The notes beneath the pieces were generated by a model. It worked only from the letters and a program-made list of their open reading frames with translations, had not been told where the DNA came from and made no database searches. A DNA stretch of 64,000 bases, taken from positions 1-64,000 of the forward strand of contig JADKKK010000036.1 of NCBI GenBank assembly GCA_016720545.1, read 5' to 3'. Each line of letters opens with the position of its first letter. Within the stretch, counting starts at the first letter, position 1. Shown piece by piece: positions 44,810 to 51,492 of the stretch. This stretch comes from Myxococcales bacterium (GTDB lineage Bacteria; Myxococcota_A; Polyangia; Polyangiales; Polyangiaceae). Made by a program: the position numbers and the translations under genes.

Positions 44810-44816
44810 GGGCCAT
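44755..44816 (-). pseudogene. 5' fragment of a lipoprotein gene
   Basis: ATG at 44816, overlapping the previous stop by one base (TGATG), begins MALKVYATAVVPFWAIVSAG, a signal peptide closely resembling the one at 45561 (KTVKVMHSNTR...ALLIHC). The sequence stops making sense after VLLW, exactly where it runs into the truncated end of the plus-strand LamG-like gene. It is interpreted as a deletion scar joining two truncated genes tail to head. Confidence 0.5.
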
Positions 44817-45091
44817 CACGACTCCTCGCCCGACAGGCTGTGGGCCTGATTGACCGTGACCTGGTACTCGCCGTAGGGGTTGTAGGGGTTCGCACCTCCC
44901 ACGTTGCTGAACTCCAGCGTGTCGCTCGCGTTCACGCTCGGCCAGAAGATCTCCGCGTAGGTCTTCCCGGCCACGCCCACCGCCGCCAAGATCTCGTCGT
45001 CGCCCAGGAAGTCCCCGCCGAGGGGGCCAGGGCGCCGAGTGCTTGATGGAGCTTCGCATGATCCGTCTCGGGCTAGTTCTGACGAATCCAC
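44816..45091 (-). CDS. DTLEFSN-motif protein, copy B
   Basis: The 91-residue frame contains DFLGDDEILAAVGVAGKTYA, SVNASDTLEFSNVGG, and ends YQVTVNQAHSLSGEES. It shares the DTLEFSN core with the gene at 38848-39174. The GTG at 45091 overlaps the end of the upstream gene by 19 bp. An alternative start (ATG, MRSSIKHSAP) is in another frame and would need an indel. Its last codons lie in a 24-bp repeat (44827-44850) that recurs at 45569-45592, where the same tail is fused to the leader repeat. Function unknown. Confidence 0.5.
   Translation of the reverse strand: MDSSELARDGSCEAPSSTRRPGPLGGDFLGDDEILAAVGVAGKTYAEIFWPSVNASDTLEFSNVGGANPYNPYGEYQVTVNQAHSLSGEES
44827..44850 (-). repeat. 24-bp repeat shared with 45569-45592
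   Basis: Identical to 45569-45592. Here it encodes the C-terminal QAHSLSG of a DTLEFSN-motif protein, followed by a lipoprotein start. In the second copy it lies directly against the leader repeat. Confidence 0.9.
44901..44936 (-). repeat. 36-bp repeat shared with 39110-39145
   Basis: Second copy of the block encoding VNASDTLEFSN. Confidence 0.85.
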
Positions 45092-45654
45092 ACGATTCGA
45101 GAGACGCTCCCGCTATCGACGGTGACCGACCCCGAAGCGCAGTCCGATGTGCGCACGAAATCGCCATTGCTCTTGAGAAACGGTGCGCTTCCGACCACCT
45201 CTTGGTCAAAGGCCCCCTGATCCCTTGGAACCTCCGACTCCTCAACGTTGCAGAGATCGACGTGATACGTCTTGGCCTGCATGGACATCGCGTACTCGGT
45301 GAAGAGCCCGGGTGACCTCGTCGTGCAACGCGGCTCCTCGTCGAGGGTGAGGCCGGGGGGAATGCCACACGCCGCAACCGATCCGTCCGTCCTCGGCGGC
45401 TCGCGCGCGTCCAGTCCGGCCTCCGCCGCCACGCTCGCGTCGGGCGTGGGACTGGGGGCGGGGGTCGCGGAACAATGGATCAGCAAGGCACCCGCGCACA
45501 ACATGACCCAGCAAGAAGCCAGTGCTCGCGTGTTCGAGTGCATGACCTTCACGGTCTTCACGGCTCCCCGCCCGACAGGCTGTGGGCCTGATCGCTTCCG
45601 GCCCGGCGGCCCCCCCGCCAGCTCCGCGTACTCGTGCCAGTGCTTGGCGCCCAT
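45073..45654 (-). CDS. Leader-fused lipoprotein of unknown function
   Basis: From ATG 45654 the first 20 codons are the same leader as in the EEP protein (AKHWHEYAELAGGPPGRKR). They run in frame through SGPQPVGRG into a lipoprotein signal (ASCWVMLCAGALLIHCSA). Translation may also begin at GTG 45561, which has its own GGGGAG site and gives a normal 162-residue lipoprotein. The mature part has an Ala/Asp linker, CGIPPGLTLDEEPRCTTRS and a final VTVDSGSVSRIVWIRQN. No family is recognised. The in-frame join of leader and signal peptide looks like a product of recombination at 45592. Confidence 0.6.
   Translation of the reverse strand: MGAKHWHEYAELAGGPPGRKRSGPQPVGRGAVKTVKVMHSNTRALASCWVMLCAGALLIHCSATPAPSPTPDASVAAEAGLDAREPPRTDGSVAACGIPPGLTLDEEPRCTTRSPGLFTEYAMSMQAKTYHVDLCNVEESEVPRDQGAFDQEVVGSAPFLKSNGDFVRTSDCASGSVTVDSGSVSRIVWIRQN
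45569..45592 (-). repeat. 24-bp repeat shared with 44827-44850
   Basis: Second copy. It abuts the 99-bp leader repeat with one shared base, so it marks the recombination joint. Confidence 0.9.
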
Positions 45655-45690
45655 CCACCCTCCAGCCCATGACGCTACGCCAAGAGAAGT
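45592..45690 (-). repeat. 99-bp promoter/leader repeat, copy 2
   Basis: One mismatch to 43156-43254. It contains -10-like TAGCGT (45677-45672), GGAGGG (45663-45658) and the ATG at 45654; TTGTCA lies just outside at 45699-45694. Weaker similarity continues to about 45740, where the remains of a toxin gene begin. Confidence 0.92.
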
Positions 45691-45721
45691 GCGTGACAAT
45701 GGGCTTCGTGTATTTGTTTCC

Positions 45722-45844
45722 CTATGAGCAGGGGGTGCGCCTCAAGCTCGCAGGCAGCGACCCAGCTCGTACCGGGTACCGGCGCTCATACCAGGCGACG
45801 GCTGCGGCAAGCTCGGCTTCGGCGAGGCGATGGAACCGAATCAG
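45722..45844 (-). pseudogene. Truncated RelE/ParE-family toxin
   Basis: Directly after the antitoxin, overlapping its stop, the minus strand reads IRFHRLAEAELAAAVAWYER, the typical first helix pair of ParE/RelE toxins. It loses similarity about 10 residues later and stops at 45722-45724. A full toxin has about 95 residues. The break coincides with the outer edge of the leader-repeat similarity (about 45745). No ATG is visible; CTG or ATT would start it. The remnant cannot form the active core. Confidence 0.6.
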
Positions 45845-46050
45845 AGGCCGATCCTGCGCCTCACGGCTTCCCACGGAATCCCAGGCTCGCGTCCCTCGAT
45901 CACGTCGGCCGCGCGGCGCTCGATCTCGTCGACGTCGTCGAGCGAGAGCCCCGGAGGCACCTCAAGCGAGCGCAGCAACTCCGTGGCGAGCTCTTCGCGC
46001 TCTTCGGGAGGGAGGGCCAGGGCTTCGGCGAGGAGGCGGGAGGGAGGCAC
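45841..46050 (-). CDS. Addiction-module antitoxin (Unstab_antitox/TIGR02574-like)
   Basis: The 69-residue product starts with GTG. It shows the family pattern: LLAEALALPPEEREELATEL, LLRSLEVPPG and DDVDEIERRAADVIEGREPG, closing IPWEAVRRRIGL. These small proteins neutralise a RelE/ParE toxin encoded just downstream. Here only the first third of the toxin survives, so the antitoxin is an orphan. The pair marks the right border of the mosaic locus. Confidence 0.8.
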   Translation of the reverse strand: MPPSRLLAEALALPPEEREELATELLRSLEVPPGLSLDDVDEIERRAADVIEGREPGIPWEAVRRRIGL

Positions 46051-46207
46051 CAGAAGAGTATGCCACAGCGGGCCGATCGGGTCTTGTCGTCCGACGAGCG
46101 CGCGGTGCTCGTCACCTACTCAAGGGACGCCTGCTCTCGATGACGTAGTCGTACCCACGCACCGCGCACGGCGAGCCTGCGCGCCGCGGAGGTGATAGAA
46201 CCGCGCG

Positions 46208-47365
46208 GTGCTCGCTCGCTCCCCGGAAGGCTCGCTGCTCCTCCCCGCGCTGACCACCGCCCACTCGCACGCGTTCCAGCGCGGCATGCGCGGCACAGCG
46301 CAGCGCCCAGGCCCGGGCACGGGCGGCGCCGACGACTTCTGGACCTGGCGCGGGCAGATGTACCGCCTCGCCACGTCGCTCACGCCGGAGAGCATCGAGC
46401 GCATCAGCCGCGTCGCCTTCCGCGAGCTGCGGCGCGCCGGGATCGACACCGTGGGCGAGTTCCATTACGTGCATCATACACCCGATGGCACGCCCTACGC
46501 GCGCCGCACCGAGCTCGCCGAGCGCGTGGTGCAGGCCGCGCTCGACGAGGGCCTCCGCATCGCGCTCCTCCGCACGGCCTACTTTCGCGCGGGCCCCGGG
46601 CGCGAGCCCGAGCCCGGGCAGCGGCGCTTCTGCGATCGCGACGTCGACGACGTGCTCCGCGACGTCGAGGCCCTGCGCGCGCTCTACGCGGGCGATCCTC
46701 GCGTGGTGGTGGGCATCGCGCCGCACTCGGTGCGCGCGGTGCCGCCCGACCTGCTCGTCCCGCTCGCGCGGTACGCCGAGCAGCACGGTCTGCCGCTGCA
46801 CATGCATGTGTCCGAGCAGCCGCGCGAGGTCGACGAGTGTCTCGCCGAGACCGGCCGTCGCCCCGCCGAGCTGCTCGCCGACCTCGGCGTGCTCTCCCCC
46901 CGTTTCGTGGCGGTCCACGCGACGCAGCTCGCCCCGCACGAGGCGCGCCTGCTCGGCGAGGCCGGAGCGTTCGCGTGTGTGTGCGCCACGACGGAGCGCG
47001 ACCTCGGCGACGGCCTCCCCGACCTCACGGCCCTCCGCGCCTCCGGTACGCGGCTGTGCACGGGCATCGATAGCCACGTGCTCACCGATCCGTTCGACGA
47101 TCTCCGGGCGCTCGAGACCCACGAGCGCCTGCGCACGAAGGCCCGGGTCACCTTCTCTCCGCCGCCTGGCGCCAGCACCCCGGCGGAGCAGCTCTGGCGC
47201 GAGGGTTCGCTGCACGGCGCGCTCGCGTGCGGCTTCGACGGCCCGGCGGGACAGCTCGCGATCGACCCTCTGCACCCCACGCTCGCGCTCGTGGAGCAGG
47301 AGCACCTCCTCGACGCCATCGTGTTCAGCGGCCACCCGGGCCTGGTGAGCCCGGGAGCCTGCTGA
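46208..47365 (+). CDS. hutF: Formimidoylglutamate deiminase-like amidohydrolase (short)
   Basis: The 385-residue product shows the HutF pattern. LLLPALTTAHSHAFQRGMRG holds the first metal His, then FWTWRGQMYRLA and IDTVGEFHYVHHTPDGTPYA. HSVRAVPPDLL, LPLHMHVSEQ, FVAVHATQL and CTGIDSHVL follow with the remaining metal ligands. HutF converts N-formimidoyl-L-glutamate to N-formyl-L-glutamate in histidine breakdown. Compared with typical HutF it lacks about 40 residues at the N-terminus (an in-frame TAG precedes the GTG) and about 40 at the C-terminus, the strands of the small composite beta domain. The catalytic barrel is complete. No other hut genes are nearby. Confidence 0.78.
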   Translation: MLARSPEGSLLLPALTTAHSHAFQRGMRGTAQRPGPGTGGADDFWTWRGQMYRLATSLTPESIERISRVAFRELRRAGIDTVGEFHYVHHTPDGTPYARRTELAERVVQAALDEGLRIALLRTAYFRAGPGREPEPGQRRFCDRDVDDVLRDVEALRALYAGDPRVVVGIAPHSVRAVPPDLLVPLARYAEQHGLPLHMHVSEQPREVDECLAETGRRPAELLADLGVLSPRFVAVHATQLAPHEARLLGEAGAFACVCATTERDLGDGLPDLTALRASGTRLCTGIDSHVLTDPFDDLRALETHERLRTKARVTFSPPPGASTPAEQLWREGSLHGALACGFDGPAGQLAIDPLHPTLALVEQEHLLDAIVFSGHPGLVSPGAC

Positions 47366-47531
47366 AGCCTGCTCAGGCAGCGCGCGCGTGACGCGGCGGT
47401 TCGCGGAGTCGTCGCGGCCACACACTCGCTACGCGCACGGCGCGGCGAGCAGTGGCTGGGCCCGGCGCACGCAGCTCGCCGAGGGTTGTCGACACGCCCG
47501 CTGATCTTGGCGAAACTACGGACCGTGAGCC

Positions 47532-49259
47532 ATGGGTAGCGCGACCGCACCCTCGCGGGTGACCTCGCTCGTCGGTCAGGTGATCGACGGGCGGTACCGC
47601 GTGGATTCGGTCCTCGCGTTCGGCGGCATGGGAGCGGTCCTTCGAGGGACTCACCTGGTCCTCGGCCAGCCCGTCGCCATCAAGGTCATGCTCGACGCGA
47701 CGATGCGGGATCCCATGATGAGGGAGCGCGTCTTCCGCGAGGCGCGAATCTTGGCTCAAGTGCGCTCACCGGCCATCGCGAGTATTTTCGACGCAGGTCT
47801 GCTCCCGGATGGGACGATCTACATCGTCATGGAGCTCCTCGCGGGAGAAGAGCTCGAGGGCGCCATCGTCCGCGGTACGCTCACGCTTCCGCAGACGACC
47901 CGGCTTCTCGCTCAAGTGTGCGAGGGTCTCGCGGACGCCCACGGGCAAGGGGTCGTCCACCGCGATCTGAAGCCGGCGAACATCTTCATCGTCAAGAAGG
48001 CGAACGGCGACACGGCCGCCAAGCTCATCGACTTCGGGATCTCGAAGCGGGTTGGCGAGGTGAGCGACACGACCACGGTCTCCACGATCATCGGCTCCCC
48101 GTCGTACATGTCCCCCGAGCAGGCGAGCTCGTCGCGCGACGTGGACCATCGCGCGGACATCTGGTCGCTCGGCATCATTCTCTACAGGGTCGTCGTGGGG
48201 CGGCTGCCCTTCGAGGGCAGCATCACGGAGGTCCTGAACGCGATCCGGACCAGCGCTCCCACTCTCCCCGCCACGCTGCCTCCGGCCTACAGGGCCGTCA
48301 TTCAGCGCTGCTTGGAGAAGGACCCCTCGCGGCGGTACGCGAATGCGAGCGAGCTCCGAGGCGCCCTCCTCCCGCTCGCGGAGCCCGCTCGGAGCCTGGA
48401 GGGAGCCGATCCGCGCTCGCCCCACCTACCCTCGGAGCTCGAGCGAGAGCGTGCTCGGAGCGGCGATCCGCGCGGCGCGGACGGCGAGCGAACCGATAGA
48501 AATCCAGGGGCCGTCGGCACGTCACCCGTCGGCGAGCGAACCGTGCCCGACGTCGCGGGGAGGCTCACGTCAGCGGTCGCTGCTCCGAAGAGGCTCCCGC
48601 TCCACCTCGACGACAGCGATTTGGCGACCACGAGACTGAGGTCATCCTCGCCTCGCGATACGCCGCCCCGGGCAGCGGTGCGAGGCAGTCCGGGCGGCGG
48701 GATCGACTCTGACGCCACGGTCCGTCACGTTGCTCCCATCCCGCTCGAGGCCCGCGCGGTCGATCAAACCGCGCCCATGCCGGGCCGAGACTCCGGCCCC
48801 AGCGCCTTCTTGGCGCCAAACGTCGCGCCGTCCAGCGACGCCGGTTCGGGGAGTCCTCGATCCCGCTACGGCTGGGGAGTGATCCGGGCGGTCGCGCTGG
48901 TGGGCCTCGGAGGGATGGCGGCCCACTTGCTGAACGTGACGAGGTCGTCGCCAGACGTCCGTCCGTCGAGCTCGATCGTTTCGACGGGCGCCGCGATCCC
49001 GTCAGGCTCCACGACCGCGCCCGCCCTCCCAGCGACGAACGGGGCCGTAACCCTGGTGAGCGCGACGCCGAGCGCGCCGAGCGTCCCGCCGTTACGTTCG
49101 CTACCGCCCACACCGACGCCGACGCCGACAGCCCCCGCCGGCATCACAAGCCGGAAGGCCCCCGCCGTCCCGGCCACCCTCGGATCCGCGACCCCCGCGA
49201 AGCGACCTGCGCCGGCAGCCTCCGCGCCAGCTCCCAAATACGGAACGTTCGATCCCTGA
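47532..49259 (+). CDS. Ser/Thr protein kinase with single C-terminal membrane anchor
   Basis: The 575-residue product has the kinase domain at about 19-285: VLAFGGMGAVLRG is a Gly loop with the first Gly changed to Ala-Phe. VAIKVM, GVVHRDLKPANIFIV, LIDFGISKRVG and GSPSYMSPEQA follow. A long Pro/Ser/Arg-rich juxtamembrane region (about 290-450), one membrane segment (IRAVALVGLGGMAAHLL) and a Pro/Thr/Ala-rich external tail complete it. All catalytic residues are present. The signal and substrates are unknown. It stands alone between hutF and a convergent regulator gene. Confidence 0.9.
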   Translation: MGSATAPSRVTSLVGQVIDGRYRVDSVLAFGGMGAVLRGTHLVLGQPVAIKVMLDATMRDPMMRERVFREARILAQVRSPAIASIFDAGLLPDGTIYIVMELLAGEELEGAIVRGTLTLPQTTRLLAQVCEGLADAHGQGVVHRDLKPANIFIVKKANGDTAAKLIDFGISKRVGEVSDTTTVSTIIGSPSYMSPEQASSSRDVDHRADIWSLGIILYRVVVGRLPFEGSITEVLNAIRTSAPTLPATLPPAYRAVIQRCLEKDPSRRYANASELRGALLPLAEPARSLEGADPRSPHLPSELERERARSGDPRGADGERTDRNPGAVGTSPVGERTVPDVAGRLTSAVAAPKRLPLHLDDSDLATTRLRSSSPRDTPPRAAVRGSPGGGIDSDATVRHVAPIPLEARAVDQTAPMPGRDSGPSAFLAPNVAPSSDAGSGSPRSRYGWGVIRAVALVGLGGMAAHLLNVTRSSPDVRPSSSIVSTGAAIPSGSTTAPALPATNGAVTLVSATPSAPSVPPLRSLPPTPTPTPTAPAGITSRKAPAVPATLGSATPAKRPAPAASAPAPKYGTFDP

Positions 49260-49327
49260 GCCGCGGCGGGCGGACAGGGAACGCTTGCCTCCCCGACGAA
49301 GTGTCACCCACGCGGCCTTGGCCAGCG

Positions 49328-50257
49328 CTACCTCTTCCGCGGCCGAGGCACGCCGAAGCGCAACATCTTGCGGATGACCGTGCGGCGCGACACGCCGAGG
49401 ATCTCGGCGGCGCGGCTCTGGTTCCAGGCCCCCTCGGTGAGCGCCGCGATCAAGCGCTCGCGCTCCGCTACGCCGTCCACATCGGCCGAGCGCGTCACCA
49501 GCGCGAGGTGTGTGGCGTCGATGAGGCCTCCGTTCGCGGTGCGCACCGCCGCCTCGACCACCGTCCGGAGCTCGTGCGCGTTCCCCGGCCACGAATGCGA
49601 CCGGAGCTTCGCGACCGCCTCGCGCGTGAGGCCGGCCTCGGTCACGCCCCCGGCGGCGCCCCTCGCGAAGTGCCTCGCGAGCGCCTCCACGTCGTCGCCC
49701 CGCTTGCGGAGGGGCGGCACCGTGACCGTGAGCGGGAACAGGCGGTGCACCTCGGCGTGGCCCGCGGTGCGCGGGTGCCCGGGGCGCGGCGAGGCGCAGG
49801 TCGCGACGAGCCGGAGATCGACGCGACGGGTGAGCGCGCTGTTCACTGGCGACAGCTCGCCATCCTGCACGAGGCGCACGAACCGCTGAGAGAGGGGCTC
49901 GGGCAGGTCGTCGACGTCCTCGATCACCAGCACGCCGCCGTCGGCCTTCGCGAGCTGCCCCTCGACGACTCTGCCGCCGCGGCTCTCGGCGGTCTCGACG
50001 CCGAAGAGCTCCTCCTCGCTGGGGAGGGAGCGCGCGCTCAGCCGGACCACGGGCGCGTGGGCACGGCTCGAACGCTTGAGCAGCGCGTCGACGTAGCTGC
50101 TCTTGCCCACACCCACCTCTCCACACACGAGCAAGGGCAGACTGGAGGACGCGAGCGGCTCCATGAGCGTCGCGAGCTCCGACGTCACGCGGTGCGCCGC
50201 GGCGCGAATCGAGGCGATTTCTCGCATAGGGGGCCGGCGGCTAGGGTCCCAGAGCAT
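49328..50257 (-). CDS. Enhancer-binding-protein-like regulator lacking GAFTGA
   Basis: The product has about 309 residues. The AAA domain has Walker A GEVGVGKSS, Walker B-like GGVLVIEDVDD, sensor LRLVATCAS, FPLTVTVPPLRKRGDD and SWPGNAHELRTVVE. A Fis-type helix-turn-helix ends the protein (NQSRAAEILGVSRRTVIRKM). Where sigma54 activators have ELFGHEKGAFTGA, this has ELFGVETAESRGG, so the loop that contacts sigma54 is missing. It is probably a DNA-binding ATPase acting without sigma54. There is no receiver or FHA domain. A GTG directly before the ATG at 50257, with GGAGGG upstream, may be the real start. Confidence 0.82.
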   Translation of the reverse strand: MLWDPSRRPPMREIASIRAAAHRVTSELATLMEPLASSSLPLLVCGEVGVGKSSYVDALLKRSSRAHAPVVRLSARSLPSEEELFGVETAESRGGRVVEGQLAKADGGVLVIEDVDDLPEPLSQRFVRLVQDGELSPVNSALTRRVDLRLVATCASPRPGHPRTAGHAEVHRLFPLTVTVPPLRKRGDDVEALARHFARGAAGGVTEAGLTREAVAKLRSHSWPGNAHELRTVVEAAVRTANGGLIDATHLALVTRSADVDGVAERERLIAALTEGAWNQSRAAEILGVSRRTVIRKMLRFGVPRPRKR

Positions 50258-50464
50258 CACGGTGTGTCCCTCCAAGCGAACACTACGCTCGTTCCGCGCG
50301 TTCGGACCGGCCCGAGGCGAAAATAATGCGTTTTCCGTCGGAGGCTCGGACGGGGACTGGCGCGCGCGCGACGTCGCCCGTCCCTCGGGGGTGCGCGCAC
50401 GTGGCCTGGGCTGCGCTTTCGACTCCCGTTCCTGGCCGAGGGCGGCTCCGGCTACGCTTCTGCG

Positions 50465-51439
50465 ATGCGCTCGGCCCTCGCCCCTCTGACCTGCGTCCTC
50501 GCCATCGCGTCCACCGTCGCGCTCGCCGCCTGCGCCGAGCAGGTCGGCCCACCGGCCACGCCCGCGGGCACGACACCCCCGACGACCACGACCGCGGCGA
50601 CGCGGCCCTTGCCGACCACGACCACGGCCGCGAGCGCCGCAACGGGGACCGCCCCGGCCGGGCTCGCGCAGTCCACGGCGACCGCGCGGCCGCCGACGGG
50701 CGCGCTCGAGCTCGCGGTGTCGCAGCGCGGGCTCACGATCGGCGGCGCGAGGCTCCTGCCGCTCCCCCAGCCCCCCGCGTGGATCGAGGGCTTCGCGGCG
50801 GCGCACAAACGAGGCGGAGGCGGCGGCCTGTTCGTGGAGCCGCTCGCCAGCGCGGTGAGCGCAGCCCGCGACGGGCGCCACGCGGCAAAGCTCGCGGTCG
50901 CGCCCGACGTCCCGTACCGCGTGCTCGTGGAGGTCCTCTTCACGCTTGGGCAGAGCGAGGTCTCGACCGTCTCTCTGCTCGTGACACGCGCCGACGGCTC
51001 CCTCGCGGCCATCGAGCACGAGGCCCCCCGCGCCGCGCCAACCGACCTCGCGGCGCAGGCAGAGGCCATGGCCGCGGAGCTCGCGGTGCTCGGTGGCGGC
51101 TCTCGCCCAGGTGCGCGCGCGGCCCCCGCGCAGCCCGCGACGGTGGTGCTCGCCCGCAACGGCGTGGTGGTGAGCGCTGGCGGCAAGCGCCTCGCCCCCG
51201 GGTGCGCCGACCCCGGCCGCACCGCCGGCCTCGCCCCCGGGCCCACGCTCGCGCGGCGCGAGGGGTCGGACTACGACTGGGCCGCCCTCACCGCGTGCGC
51301 GGCGACCGCCCGCGACGCCGCGCCGGCCGACCGCATCAACCTGACCGCCACTCCCGAGACCGACTTCCAGACCCTGGTGCACGCCATCGACGCGCTTCGG
51401 CCGTCGTTCCCACGGGTGCAGTTCGCCATCGCGCGCTGA
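50465..51439 (+). CDS. Lipoprotein with ExbD/TolR-like C-terminal segment
   Basis: The 324-residue product has signal and lipobox TVALAACAE, a Thr/Pro/Ala linker to about residue 75, a beta-alpha unit (GALELAVSQRGLTIGGARL) and VLVEVLFTLGQSEVSTVSLLV. A second related unit (ATVVLARNGVVVSAGGKRLA) ends NLTATPETDFQTLVHAIDAL. Two copies of a pattern resembling the periplasmic domain of ExbD/TolR-type proteins seem present, without the membrane helix. The assignment to that fold is tentative. It is 53 bp upstream of uvrB on the same strand. Confidence 0.65.
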   Translation: MRSALAPLTCVLAIASTVALAACAEQVGPPATPAGTTPPTTTTAATRPLPTTTTAASAATGTAPAGLAQSTATARPPTGALELAVSQRGLTIGGARLLPLPQPPAWIEGFAAAHKRGGGGGLFVEPLASAVSAARDGRHAAKLAVAPDVPYRVLVEVLFTLGQSEVSTVSLLVTRADGSLAAIEHEAPRAAPTDLAAQAEAMAAELAVLGGGSRPGARAAPAQPATVVLARNGVVVSAGGKRLAPGCADPGRTAGLAPGPTLARREGSDYDWAALTACAATARDAAPADRINLTATPETDFQTLVHAIDALRPSFPRVQFAIAR

Positions 51440-51492
51440 CGGGCCGCGGGGCGCTTGCGAAACGCGTCGCGAGGCCCGACCATGCGCGGTCC

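Noticed and set aside
43156..45690. Insertion sequence bounded by the 99-bp direct repeats
   Set aside because: No transposase or terminal inverted repeats are seen between or beside the copies; homologous recombination between cassettes fits better.
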